A stretch of 64,000 nucleotides of DNA, from contig JAMKCF010000003.1 in NCBI GenBank assembly GCA_023634235.1, positions 23,220,742-23,284,741 of the forward strand, in the 5' to 3' direction. Every line of letters begins with the position of its first letter. Within the stretch, counting starts at the first letter, position 1. Made by a program: the position numbers and the translations under genes. This stretch comes from Pisaster brevispinus (taxonomy: Eukaryota > Echinodermata > Asteroidea > Forcipulatida > Asteriidae). The notes under the pieces were generated by a model. The model was not told the origin of the DNA, made no database searches, and saw only the letters and a list, made by a program, of their open reading frames with translations. Shown in pieces: positions 23,501 through 35,600 of this stretch.

Positions 23501-23742
23501 ACAAGCCCTCTGAAGTCAATTAAAGCTTTACTTTTTCAGCCCGAATTCATAGACTCGTAAATTTTTACCTTGAAGGACCCCGTCCGTTGAAACAGCTCAC
23601 ATTTAAAGAATAGACTTTTCCCCGCCTTTGCATCCATTCGACGTGATGTCATGACGGGAGTGAAGTTGGTAATTCCCTTGATACGTTGCTCTGCAGCTCT
23701 GATGTCTTCAAGACAAACTGGCTGTTGCATCAATAAAGCCAT
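17581..23742 (-). CDS. SRR: Serine racemase / aspartate racemase-like PLP enzyme
   Basis: Fold-type II PLP enzyme that interconverts L- and D-serine and can eliminate water from serine; cytosolic. Six minus-strand exons: 23569-23742, 22702-22932, 22035-22154, 20602-20679, 19442-19651, 17581-17757, all AG/GT bordered and all phase 0, giving 329 aa (human 340). Seen in the sequence: Schiff-base Lys58 in TGSFK, THSSGN loop with Ser86 (human Ser84), Arg137 (human Arg135), PVGGGGMLAG tetraglycine loop (188-191), DDCYQS and ADG metal/ATP-region motifs, and ILCGGN with Cys316 where human has Ser313. Odd: the human HPN substrate loop (152-154) is STS here (154-156), recalling the serine-rich loop of invertebrate aspartate racemases; and NHGQA after the Ser loop is NFAQG. 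Introns hold MITEs and SINEs, and a copy of part of exon 6. The family call is firm; Ser versus Asp specificity is open. Confidence 0.95.
17827..18245. mobile_element. M7 foldback element in the last SRR intron
   Basis: Starts AAGGTGGGGTCATCGATTGG and ends TCAATGACCCTACCTCT, an imperfect TIR pair; the centre carries the family phrase CTGAGAAACAATTAATGCATGAATCATTTCTCAG-like palindrome (about 18049-18083). Copies at 55277-55562 and 62397-62856. Confidence 0.7.
18540..18626 (-). pseudogene. Partial duplicate of the terminal SRR exon
   Basis: 87 bp matching SRR exon 6 at 17582-17668 with about four differences: one silent Cys codon change, a silent Gly change, Ser to Gly, and stop TAG changed to TAA. 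The frame is open from KSKYG through VKTWI and the stop. Similarity ends abruptly at the stop side and before the N-terminal half of the exon. No polypyrimidine tract and AG acceptor precede it, so use as an alternative exon is unlikely. Confidence 0.85.
18935..19062 (-). repeat. SINE-B copy, degraded
   Basis: Minus-strand B-box-like TGTGGGTTCAAATCCCATA and A-box region near 19045; tail partly lost (GGGTCTTAGCCCGG). Same family as 17165. Confidence 0.6.
19850..20045 (+). repeat. Dispersed repeat with end AAAGACTCTGCTAGGGTCGAAA
   Basis: Shares the CT-rich stretch, TTGTCATTTAGCCTTC and the terminal GACTCTGCTAGGGTCGAAAC with 9560-9815. Confidence 0.6.
20293..20402. mobile_element. M3 element, second copy
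   Basis: GACGCTAGGTGGCAGCAGAC through GTAAACAACGGAAATTT follows the copy at 8284; the right arm is replaced by the microsatellite that follows. Confidence 0.6.
20403..20478. repeat. 12-bp microsatellite (CACTTATGTGTC)
   Basis: About six units of CACTTATGTGT(C), the last two with an inserted T. Confidence 0.85.
20703..21050 (+). repeat. D1 dispersed repeat split by an M6 foldback
   Basis: D1 text runs CAGGCCTGGAATAACGC...CCTCCGTTGCCCT, is interrupted at 20757, and resumes at 20948 with CCCTGGTCTTGGCCTTGGTG. The continuity across the insert is clear from uninterrupted copies. Confidence 0.75.
20757..20947. mobile_element. M6 foldback (GGGCCCAAT ends) inserted in D1
   Basis: Starts GGGCCCAATATCATAGAGCTGC and ends GCAGCTCTATGAAATTGGG; inner blocks TGCTTA / TAAGCA repeat. 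Flanked by CCCT at 20753-20756 and 20948-20951. Related copies lie at 48424 and 49577. Confidence 0.8.
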
Positions 23743-25194
23743 CGTTGTCTACGCAAAAGTATAAACTCTTGTGTGATCTAAAAGATTAAATTTTCAACTT
23801 TAAAATATTGCTGAGATGGGAAAAATGCTAGCTTTTTAAGTCAACTAAATCTTTTAAAAAAATAAAAATTGGTACACTGTCACTTTACAAAAAAAAGTGA
23901 TTTAAACATTTAAACAAAGTCTTGGAATAGGGGTCATGGATGAAAGAGGCAATGGCCTCTGGTACCCAACCCTGGTAATGCTGATCTTACCTTGATGCCT
24001 TCTCAAAAAGAAAGTTTTCTGTGCCATCATAGATTTCAATTAAATTTGCCAGTGGATCCAAGTCAAAGTGACCTTTGTAAAATAAAAATGGTGAAATTCA
24101 AGGCCTGGAAAAGGTTGAATCAACTGATGGAGGAAGCTGAGAAATTCTTTGAGAGGGGCAACTTGGGCCATTTTCGCATTTTCGCAACTTTACTAAAGTC
24201 TTTAGTCTAAATCATTAATCATGCTAATGCCGTATGGATGGGCCATCATCATTCATCGGAAACTTTTGAAGGACACCAAAGCCCAAACCCGGGGCAACAA
24301 AGGAGGTCTGGCCTGGCTTCATTCTCTGTGTAATTCCAGGCCCGCTATATTACTATAAAGGATACAGTTAAATAAGTAAAATGTAAAGTAAAGTATAAAG
24401 ATGAACACGGTGTACTCACCTGGCAATTAATGAAAAATGGTGTCCCCAGTGTGACAATGTACACCTAGACTGACCCGCCCACCCTGCCTCCCTATCCCTA
24501 GTGCCTACACCCACCCCGTGTTTTTGGTTATCTTCGTACGTACCGACCGACCGGTACGGTCGGTTAGTTGGAGGAAGTTGAGTCAAAAGAGGGCGCTATC
24601 ACAGTATCAGACGAAATTTCTACACAATTCGCCTAAGGAGGCGGAGCGGAGGGGGGGGGGGGGGGCAATGGATGGCGACAAAATCCCCCCAAAATGGTCG
24701 ACCTTCGCTTGTCCGCCCCGGCGTCATTAAATGATTTTTGCTCTCTTTTACGTGTTTAGCAGAATTTTTAAAAATGTTAAACCACTATATGAATCATTTT
24801 TAGAATACTTAGAGCCTGTGGTCTTCCTAAAAAAATGACTAGGCCCTATTTTTATTATGAATTAAAAATTGATGACCATCATTCCCTCATCCAGATGCTA
24901 AACAGTCTTTGAAGTAGAAGGAGTAGAAGGAGTAGAAGTAAGAAGCACTGCAGCTATTCATAATGTATAGTATTAATTTTGAGAAACGATTCCCTTTTAA
25001 GAAATGGGTTTTACAGAAAGGGATTCAACCAATTCCAATCTGAGAAACGTTTCATGCACGAAACGTTTCTCAGCTAGACTATGTATTCCATTTCCGGATT
25101 ATTCTTCCTGTGTGGAGATAACTGCTCCAGTTTTTTGGTGATATCTTAAAAACTCAGGGGTCAATTCTTGGGAAAAAATTCACAAGACTGCAGG

Positions 25195-25515
25195 GCTTGT
25201 TGCTCAAAACTTTTACTAGACCAGAACATTTGTTACAAGACCGGAATCAAAATGAGAAGAACACTATCTACACAGTTTCACATTTGAGCTGTTTTTGGAG
25301 CATGCATTAAGAGAATATTTGTCTAGTTTTTCTGATGGGTAATACTTCAATACTCAACGAAATTGAAAGATGTATTTATCAGTTTCAATTAAAAACACAG
25401 TGAGGTGTTATTATTGACAAACACAAGACCGCCGGACTTGTATGGTCGTAAGTTTACTGGCCCGGTGCTAAAATCACTGGCCTCGGGCCTGCGGTCCAGT
25501 GTCAAATTCGAGCCC
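25195..25515 (+). repeat. Dispersed repeat D2
   Basis: Ordered phrases CTGCAGGGCTTGTT, ACAAGACCGGAATCAAAATGAG, AGTTTACTGGCCC and ATCACTGGCCTCGGGCCTG, as in 4970-5235 and 32570-32832. Confidence 0.6.
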
Positions 25516-26931
25516 TGAAAACGCTACCACCTCATCACATAAACTTTTCACAGGTTAGTTTTATCGTTCATTGTATATAATGAGATTAAAACATCGATCG
25601 GTTCCAAAAGCCAAAGGTATGACTTGCAATTATTATGTACATTTACTATCCAACATTTTTCTTAAGATTGTGATTTCCGAGAAAGACCTAAAGTCTTGAA
25701 AATCTACTTCTTATGAAACTGTTACCAAAATTTGGAATACAAATAATGTTCCAAGACATAAAATTCTCCTAGAAATAATCAGGAAAATTAAATCGTCTTT
25801 CAATTATCTAATGGTATCAGAGGGTTCTGAAATATAATTCCATCAATTAAAACCAAAATCTTCACCAAATTATGTTTACTACCACCCCAACCCCCTAACC
25901 ATTAACTCCAACTACATGTTTTGTTCGAGTCTGAACTTGACCCTGCACCAGTAATCTTATCATGCTTTACATGGTATCACCAGTCACAGTCATACCACCA
26001 TCACAGTTCACAAGTGTTGGTACATGGTACAAAATACACCAGATGTTGGACTCACTGTAGTCTAAAATGGGAGATGCTGGACTGTACTCTAAACGGAAGA
26101 AAAAAGAAGAAATCTGATGGTGTTGAATTTTGTTGAAGTGAGGAAGGAGCCTACTAAATCACCAGGAGTGAGACATTGTACCAGAATGACAAAAGCTAAA
26201 ATTGGATCCTCTTGGTCTGAAGATCAACCTCCCAGAAAAAAATAAGTTACGTTTCGGTGGTATCTCTGCATCACCACTAATAGAAAACTACTAAAACTGC
26301 GATCATAACAAAATCAGGGACAATTTTTGTTTTGTCTCTGTGATGAAGACAGGCTGGGATTGGAGAGTAAACCTCTCTCTCTTGAATAAATCTGAAGGCT
26401 AGAGGGAGGTCAATGAAAAATCCCGAGAAATCACAGGCTGGAAATCACACAAGGGAGTTAGGATCAAAGATGATAACAGTAACAGACAAAATACAAAGCA
26501 ACAATTAAAAAGTACAGTATCAAAGCATCGTTTTATTAAAACAATTTCAACATTAAAATGGGGGTCCTACTTGAACATTTTTACAATCTTTTATATGAAA
26601 GTACCACTGCCAGTGCATTTTCTATTTTTCTTTTTTTTATGCTGAAGGAACTTGAACGATATAAATGGAAACTGGATTCAGGTTAAGTTTCCTTCACTTC
26701 CTATAAACCGAACTGCTAGCTACAAATACTTTTTACATAAAACAAATCAAGTACACAAAAACCTTGAGTAATCTTAAAATGACGTGAACAAAATTTGAAT
26801 GGCATTATTTTAACATAAAAGAGAGCATTTTTTTGTAATTGTAATTTCATCAAACTTGTTTCCGTTGTTGTTCCAAACTTGTACATGTTTTAAACATTTG
26901 AGACTACAGTAGGAGCAACATTACTCAGGCC

Positions 26932-27045
26932 TGGAATTACACTGAGGCCATGGACTCCAGAGGTCTTGGCCTTGGTGCCCCTTCAAAAGTTTCCCACAGA
27001 CTTTCAGACTTTCTAATGAAAATTCCCTTAAAGAAAACCAAAAAA
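26932..27045 (+). repeat. D1 dispersed repeat
   Basis: CAGGCCTGGAATTACACTGA, GTCTTGGCCTTGGTGCCCCT and TTCAAAAGTTTCCCACAGAC define the copy. Confidence 0.7.
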
Positions 27046-27893
27046 AAAACACATCAAAAACATCAGTGTATAGGCAAAAGTGACTTTACAGTTTACACAT
27101 CACCAGGGCACACTCGAACTTGAAGTTCCAAAAGTAAGAAGAAACTGAGGTTGCAAATAACCACCATGTACAGTACATGTCAGTTATAAGAAAAATAACA
27201 GCTAGGCAACCTGTTCAAGAGTTATCTCAAGCATGATGCATTGTACTAAACATAGTGAAAACTGAACATTCTGGATTCTAGTCATTTATCAGTTGCATAG
27301 GTCTCGGTCTCAGTTTCCCTGGAAAAATATTCCTTCCTGTAGACTTTCTGCCTCCCAAACAGAAGTGCTCATTACTTGGGAAAATGGTCTTTCCCCAACA
27401 GTAGAAGAATGAAATGTCAGAACCATCACCTGTCAAATCAACAAATTTGGTGAAACCCCCTCCCCTCCCTAAAGCCATTCAAAACTGGTAAAAAAAAATT
27501 TTTTTTAAGGGCCCCACCTCCCCACCCCTCAAAAAAAACTCAACAAAAACAAATTCACAGCATGGTCTCGAGGTTAGGATCTTCCATCCAAACGGTAAAT
27601 TTGAAGTGGGTTGTCTCAAGGCAATGGTGCAAAAATTCTGTGTAGCGGATGGTCTCCTGAAGGAATACAAAATCAACTTTTTCTGCCGTCAGTCAATCTA
27701 TGCCAAGAACTCCGGGTTGTTCCATCTCACTCCTAGATGATGCCACACTCTGGTGAAAGTAATCGACACACATCCTTTGACAAGCGTAGCCGTACAAAAT
27801 CTAGTTCGCCATCCACAATACATCCCTGAGTAGAATGCTACCCACTGGGAAAGTTTATTAACATGTCCTGGTTGTACTAAGTTCATTTCTCTT

Positions 27894-29254
27894 TCACTTC
27901 CTTCGCTGGAAGACGTTACCACGACCTCGCCCACCTTCCATGCCTCGACCTCTTCCTTTTGCTGCAGCTGTAAATGAGAACAGAACGAACATTTCTTAGT
28001 TTGAATGAAGTTTAATTTAAAAAAACAGGGAGTAGAATACTGCAACTTAGCCCCCAAATGGTGCCAGCAACACAGGACTACATACGCTTTTTCGCCCTAG
28101 CTGCGTAGCCCCACATAGCATTAAGAAGTGATGATCTTTGTAATACTAAAATAGAATCTTTCTTTATTTTTATTTGCCAGCATTTTTCCCCCAGTTGTCA
28201 TCTTACCATTGCCTAAAGAATACATTAAAACAATTTAGTGCAAACTAATTTTTTGTGTAATTTTAGGAAAAATCTCAAAGCTGATAATCACTTATTTTAA
28301 CACCGTCAGTGTCATGATGTTTATTGATGCACATGAGCAATGACAAACTGATTTTTTAACTTTGATTTGAAACACTTGGTCGCATGTGTGAAGTTTGGCC
28401 ACCGACCGAGATCAAGATGGCAACAAGTGTTTGAAATAAACAAATATGTTCCTTTGAACATGATGTTGGCGCATACTTCCATGAACACTGTTTGCAAGTT
28501 ATTGTGCAAAAACATGAAAAAACAGATACAAAGGCTCAATGTTCAGTTCAAAGACATAGCTTGCATTGCCCTCGCTTTTGTCTTTGGCAATGTTTGGCCA
28601 CTTTGTTGGGCTTAATTATTGTGGTCATCCTGCTATTGTTATTACAATATAACAAAGAAATCCAGCACAAATATGCAAACTTACATTAACAACAGCAAAT
28701 CGATGAAAAAAATTAAATTAGCTGATTAGGGAAAAATGTCCGTATCCAGCCACCACTTTTTCATTCGTTATGAAATAAAATAGTATATAATTTACTCAAA
28801 TGAGATATTCCTTTGGGTAAAAATGAGTGAAAAAGTGGTGGCAGGATACGGAAATTTTTCCTAAATTGGAAACTCAGAAGTTTTGCCTTTTTGAATGTTG
28901 TTTTGTTTTGTTTTGAAAAACGATGAAATATTTAACGTTACCTTGCGCACGCAGAATGGCCGATTTTCCTCTTCCTACTGTGCCGCCCTTGTTCCCAGTT
29001 TTCTTGAACATTGGTGCATTTTTTAACATATCAGGCAATATAAGAAATCTTATCTTGCTACCTCTGATAAAAACATGCTCGAGTTGAGCGACTCGACCGT
29101 CTCTGTATGTGACTGTGATATTCATCATTTGGCAGTTCATGTTATCCTCTGCTTCGATGAGTTTACCTCGATAAACCTCACCGGTATTCGTCTCACAAGT
29201 CACGATATGACCCTCTGCCTCGTGCAAAACCTTGATGGGCACACCGATAGACAT
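27894..29254 (-). CDS. SNRPD3: Small nuclear ribonucleoprotein Sm D3
   Basis: Core Sm protein; with D1, D2, B, E, F and G it forms the heptameric ring on the Sm site of U1, U2, U4 and U5 snRNAs, so it acts in pre-mRNA splicing. Two exons: 28942-29254 (104 codons plus G) and 27894-27967 (CT, then 23 codons and TGA), giving 128 aa against 126 in human. Residues 1-80 are almost identical to the human protein ([15 protein letters not shown] start; Sm1 motif with [10 protein letters not shown], Sm2 with [16 protein letters not shown]). The C-terminal tail is Arg-Gly rich ([15 protein letters not shown]), the usual target for symmetric dimethylarginine, and ends QRRK. The tail middle ([16 protein letters not shown]) is diverged. 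Head to head with DPH1. Confidence 0.97.
28728..28862. mobile_element. M4 foldback element in the SNRPD3 intron
   Basis: Inverted repeats AAAAATGTCCGTATCCAGCC and GGATACGGAAATTTTTCC with inner CACCACTTTTTCA / TGAAAAAGTGGTG. Related to 9957-10100. Confidence 0.85.
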
Positions 29255-29650
29255 CTTTACTTCGGTGCTATGAAAGTCTTCGGTGAAATTATGAAATCTA
29301 CAAGCTGATGGAGACGGATTTTAACTAGTTTTAATCTCGCGGTTCTGTATTTTGTACTTGAAACTCACGTTCAGCGTACGTTTTGTTTACGGTGTTGTCG
29401 TACAAATTGATTGCCCACGTGAATACACTTCAGCCAACCACAGTGCGTGGAAAAACGATTCCGGTGTATTGGTTGTTGGGTGCAATATATTAAACAGCAG
29501 CATGGTTCTCTAGTGACGATATCGTTCTCGGAGAGTAATAAGAATGACTAAAGCTTATTGCATAGATTCTTTTGACACTTTAATTTGAGAACGAGTTAGT
29601 AATAGAAGTTAGCAGACTGTCAAAAAAGTAAAAACAGCAAGTGTTCGACG
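29255..29650. promoter_or_regulatory. Candidate bidirectional promoter SNRPD3 / DPH1
   Basis: 396 bp separate the two divergent start codons. No TATA box at a useful position was seen. Candidate elements read directly: E-box CACGTG at 29416-29421, ETS-type TTCCGG (29459-29464) and inverted CCAAT (ATTGG, 29468-29472). CpG dinucleotides look denser than in neighbouring introns. That one region serves both genes is inference from the layout. Confidence 0.6.
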
Positions 29651-32600
29651 ATGGAAAATGCGGACCAAACTGTTGTTATTTCAGCCAAAAATTCAAAGCC
29701 AAAGAGGATTATTGGTGGAAAAGGTACATGTACTTTTAGCTTTACATTAGTTTATCCATTGCTGTGCGGCTTCAAGATTTTGGTGATGCTTACCATGCTT
29801 ACCGACTGTTTTGCGTGTGCGCGCATGGACGTGGCCTGATCCTGTGCATATTGCATTGGAGATGGATTAAGGAATAAAACATGCACAAAAGAAGCACAGC
29901 AGATGGGGGGGGGGGGTGTTGATTATGAATGGGAGGGGTGAGTGGGGGAGGGGAAGGGGCTCCTCGAAGGGGAGAGGTTAGTGGGGGGGGGGGGAGCAAT
30001 GTTGTACGTACGTCAATACTTTTCACAGAAATTTTGAGTGTAATCGTAACCCTCCATCCAGATCCTCTGGATGGTCGTAGACCTGAAGTTTACAACCGTT
30101 GGAAGGATGGAGGGTTATGATTATTGCAACTAAAAACTATGCCGAGTAAGGTACAGTAGCCGATTAGTAGTACTCAAGTATATGAGGACTTGAGCTATCA
30201 AGTTCGAGTTAAAGTTTATTTACAAATGTCCGAGTACTGAGTATTCTGAATCTGATATCCAACTCCAAGTACCGAGTCCAACATTAGTTATATTAGTTTT
30301 ATTACCTTGTGACCGAGAAAAAAAAGAAGGTAATTTTCAATGTCTTTTGGGGTCACAAATTAGTGAAAAGTGGCAGTCAGATTCTGCATCTTATTCTTGA
30401 TACCAAACTATTTATGCGTTTTCTGTAATAGGTTCCAGGGTAGCTCATCAAATTCCAGATGAAATCCTCAACAACCAAGAACTCAAAGATGCCATTAGCC
30501 AGGTAAAAAGGATGGTTCAAGATCACAATCATTTGTGGGTTACTTTAAAAGCGCTTGTAAAAGAGCTCTCCTAACCCACTCCCAGCATGCCCAGTATCTG
30601 ACATTACTATACTAATAATAGCTTCTTAATTCTCAAATGGTATGGGGCCATTCAGAATTGTCAATGTTAAAAACAAAAATTTAAAAATTGTTTTGACCCG
30701 TCCACCCACCCTAAATTTAGATTTTTAAATATTGAATGGCTTCATAATATTATCTATACACTGAAGAACAAAGTAATGCCTCAAATGAACCAGATATTTT
30801 AGACCGAAGGTCTCTAACACCAGTAGTTTTCAATGGGTTTTTTTCAGGCATAAACAAACAACTTTGTAGTTTAATAAGGAATTGAACTGACAAGCTTGGC
30901 CAGCTGGGTACTTTTTCTTCTTCTTTTTCGTTTGTTAATTTATATCCTTTTTTTTTTTTTTTTTTTAAACTGAATTTCGATTTTCAGTTATTTCTTGTGA
31001 ACCACCAACCCACCCACCCAAAATCGAAATTTTTTAACACTGACTATTCTGAATGGTCCCTTAGTCAGCTACTGTTCTCTTTTTACAGTACTTCACTTAT
31101 CATTATTTTTTCATCATATCTGTCTTTGTTCAACCTGTCTGTTCATACGTTCTTTGTTCCTGTTTACGTTCTATTTGGATGTCCGTTAGGCATCTCACCA
31201 CAAGCCCTGGCTTCTAGAAGATTCCTTACTCATTAAAAATTTCCTACCTTGTAAAACTGCATTTTAATAACTTCTTTAATTCATTTTTGGGGGTTATTAG
31301 ACATTTTCATGAAGTATGGCTATAAGTGTGAGTTTGAATTGAATTGAATTTCATTGTTAGATTAGGACTGCAGAGTTGCCAACTCTCCCTTGTTCTGCAG
31401 AAAGTTCCCTGATAATAAACCAATCTTTCCATATTCTGATGAGCAAATTTGAAAATCTGTATGAGTATGGAAACTTTTGTCCCTATTAATGTATGTTGAA
31501 TGTAATTCTAAATACCTCCCTGATTGTTGCAGAAAGTCTCCCTGGCAGCTCTGGGGTTGTGAATACATTCATTCCAGTCCTCTAACTTTTAAAAAGATCG
31601 TAAACTTTCCTGAGGACCTGAGTAGAGGTTTTTAGTAAGAACCAATGTCTCAAGACCTGAGTACGATTGCAATAATTGTAACCCCACATATTTTTGTTTC
31701 CAGCTGCCATCGAACTACAATTTTGAAATTCCCAAAACAATATGGCGCATCAAAACTGTAGGAGCTAATAGAGGTAACTACATGTAATGTCAGTTGATTT
31801 TATTTCAAGCTTAATTGTAAAATGTTGAGCTTAAACTTATGTCCATAATTTTTCCTGCTTAAAAGTTGTTGTATTGTGGTACTTGTAAGGAACAACGGTA
31901 GAGTTTTTTCCTAAAATCTAAAAGAGGAATTTAAAATCTCGCTTGACATGAAATGGTTAAGTTGGTAAGCACATTTTGATTACATCCAGGCTCTTGAGAT
32001 AAGTACATGTCTAGAAAATGTAATATTCAAATAGTAGAGAATTAAAAAAACAGGAAATATGAGAAATTATTGTGATTGTTTTATTCCACAGTTGCCCTGC
32101 AGTTTCCTGAGGGACTTCTGATGTTTGCCTGCACCATAGGAGATATAATAGAAAAGTATATAATTTGTTTTTACCCTTACATCGATGTGCATTGAGCACT
32201 CTATACCTAGTACTTTCCCGAGTTCTGTGAAACACAAATTTACAGGCAAATCACTCGGGTGGGATTCGAACCCATGACCTTTGCATTGCTAGAGAAGATG
32301 TCTTACCACTGGACCACCGAGCTAGCTCGGCGGCTAGAGGCAGTTCGGATCTAAGCAGCGGGTAAAGCAACAATTTAATAGATATTAATTTTGCTAAACT
32401 AACATCTATTAAATAGAAAAGTAAATACTTTTAAGTTTTGTTAAGGCGGCATTGGTCGGATGATAACAATTCCCTTGGTAAAACAAACACAAAGTCTTCT
32501 GGTTTGTTCATACATTGTACATGGTTTGAATTTTAAGAAAATACTCTCTATACCACATCTCTTGTAACTTTTACTGGACCCCAAATACTTTTACCAGACC

Positions 32601-35600
32601 AAAATATTTGTCTGTTGGTTTATATTCATACTTTTATATTTGTGTGACTTTAAGGGAGAAGTTTGAAATCAAAAAGATTAAGTATATTACATTTAATAGT
32701 AAAAAATTTGAAAACAAGTGTTTGTGTATGGAAAAGCACAAGACTGCAGGACTTGTTTAGTTTTGGGGTTACTGCCCCAAAAGCCAAAATTACTGGCCTC
32801 AGGCCAGTGGTCATGTGTTTATTTCAAGCCATGTTACAACAAGACCAAACGACATTCCCAAAGCTCGTCTGTAAGGCTAAGGAACATGGCGGTCAGTGAA
32901 ACGTGCTCTTGGTACTACGGTCAGTGAAACGTGTTCTTGGTTCTACGGTCAGTGAAACGTGTTCTTGGTTCTATGGTCAGTGAAACGTGTTCTTGGTTCT
33001 ATGGTCAGTGAAACATGGTCTTGGTTCTATGGTCAGTGAAACGTGCTCTTGGGTTAACAGTTAGTGAAACATGTTCTTGGTTCTATGGTCAGTGAAACGT
33101 GTTTGGTTCTACGGTCAGTGAAACGTGTTCTTTGCTCTAACCCATATTTTACCTTACTCTGAATGTAGGTTTACCGATGCCGATACATTGATTATGGGAG
33201 ATGTGACGTACGGGGCATGCTGTGTGGATGACTACACCGCTAAAGCACTGGGAGCAGACTTTATGGTTCATTATGGACACAGCTGTCTGGGTCAGTAATC
33301 CCCCCCCCCCTCCAATTTTTGTATAAATATCAATCACCAAGATAATAAAGATAACAGAGTGGTTCCAATAAGCCAGGCAGAAGCAAAATATTAAAACGAA
33401 ATGAAGGAGAACCAATCATAATCAGAGTCCAACAGCTAGGATGCTGAGTTAAACCATATCGTCACATCAGTGCAAAAACATTATCCTAAAATAGCACATT
33501 ACGACGAGATACAACGTTTCGAAAAAACGAAATGCAACGTATTTGCATTGACACAACAATATGGTGTTGGATTTTGTCAGAGTGAGGAAAAATCCAAGTA
33601 AGTCACTTAAAGGAGTTAGTTTGAAAGGCAAAGTATACATTTGGTTTTTTGGAATTGTTCGATTGTTGTAATTCTCTATATATACAGAGATACATGTACA
33701 GTATATACAATAAAACTAACCTGTTGAAAAGGTGGTAGCGTTTTTGAGATATTGCCAAAAATCTGGAGCGGTAATGTCGGTGCACAAAAAATAATCCGTA
33801 ATTGGAATACAAAATCGATTCTCAAATTGAAATGTTTTTGAATCCCTTTCTCTAAAACCACATTCCTTTGAAGGGAATCGTTTCTCCAAATGGTATTCAT
33901 TATCGATTGCTGCAGTGCTTCTTACCAAGTTAGTTCTTATGGTCATTATTTTTTGTATTAATAACTAAAGGTATACCCTTCCTTTAAAATATTGACATTT
34001 TTCCGTTCCATTGTCCGTTTGACTTTTCCACACAGTACCCATCGGCACCACTGAAGGAATCAACATGCTTTATGTATTCGTTGATATCCGGATTGATACC
34101 GCACACTTGGTTGACACGATCAAGCATAACTTCCAGTCTGGTACCTCTATGGCTCTCGTTAGCACCATCCAGTTTGTAGCAGCATTACAGGTAAATAATG
34201 ACCTGAGTGTTTTTTTGTTTTTTTTAGCGGTGAGATGCTAGTGTTGCAGTACAGCGAATCATAAATGTGCCAGGAGTGTCTTTTGGACAGACGTGGCTCA
34301 TTATAAATGGCCACTATTATTATAAAAGGCCACTATTATTATAAATGGCTACTATTATTATAACACAGCCTGGAATAACACAACAGGAGACAGGCCTGAT
34401 GCTTTGTTTTTGTGAGGGCAAGTGCACCAAGGCAATTTCTCCTTGGTAAAGGGCACCTCTATGATGAGGAAATTATCAATTTGTATTGAAACATTTGAAG
34501 CGGCACAAGGACAATGACCAGGGGCAACAAAGGCAATTGTCTCCGTTGCCTCCATGAAGTATCAGGCTCGAGGAGGCCCTTGGTGGCCCTTCCGAGAGCA
34601 CATCACACCGGTCCTTCAATCCCTTCACTGGCTTCCCATTAACAAACAAATCCAACTCAAAGTCCTCCTCCTTGTTTTTAAAGTCAGAAATGATCTAGCT
34701 CCTACTTATCTTCAGAACCTAATTTCTACTAAAGCCCACAGTTCTCGCAATCAACGTTCTTCTTCTACTTCTCATTTGTGGTTGTCCCCTGCACCCCGCA
34801 CTTATACGCGGTATGGCCATTGAGCATTCACAGTCAGTGCACCGACATTATGGAACAATCTCCCTCTTCACATCCATCAGGCATCATTTCTTGAATCCTT
34901 CAAAGCCATGTTAAAAACTCATTTGCTTTTATTGTAAGTTACTCAAATTGTGTCTATTCGTTATGCTTTGTACAGCACCTTGAAACCTTTGTAAAAGGCG
35001 CTTTATAAATGTTATTAGCTGTTTCGCAGCATAGCGCAGCGAAACAGCTCTTGTTTTCGTTAAAGTTTTTTTTTTAGCTGTTTCGTAGCGCAGCGCAGCG
35101 AAACAGCTCTTGTTTTCGTTAAAGTTTTTTTAGCTGTTTCGCAGCAAAGCGCAGCGAAACAGCTCTTGTTTTCGTTAAAGTTTTTTTTATTATTTTTTTA
35201 TTTTTTTTTATTTGTCAGTTTCAGTAAAAAAGGCTATTGACATAACGCACGTTCGTTCTAAGCGGCCTTTTGCATAGTTCCTAAAGAGCAATTGCAATGA
35301 AACTTTCAGTGATGAAAGGCATTGGTGCAATAATGATCTCAAAACTAATGATGTCATGATGACGTCATCACCTGTCACGTGACGTCATCTTAAAGGTTTC
35401 TATTTTAAATATTTGAAAATCCGTAACAAATCAGCCACAAGAGACCGTAGGTTTCTGTTTGCGGGATTGTATAGGGATATATTAGGTCTTCATTTTATTC
35501 AGTGTGCGTGACCTCACATGACCTCTACTTCCGGTCGAAACAGGAAGTGCCTCGTAATTCAAAAGTGTAAATAGTTATGAAGTTGCTTTCAACGATGTTA

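Larger units (their letters stand above)
23743..27893. other. Between SRR and SNRPD3: repeats, no gene recognised
   Basis: Upstream of the SRR start codon and downstream of the SNRPD3 stop. Contains a reversed D1 fragment (about 24265-24345), a G-run near 24650, an M7 fragment (about 25015-25090), D2 (25195-25515) and D1 (26932-27045). Minus-strand AATAAA signals for SNRPD3 are possible at 27854-27859 (35 nt past the stop) or 26532-26537. No exon-like sequence was seen on either strand. Confidence 0.5.

Noticed and set aside
28367..28615. 82-codon ORF in the SNRPD3 intron
   Set aside because: No family similarity, overlaps an equal-length antisense ORF, and lies inside an intron of a gene on the other strand.
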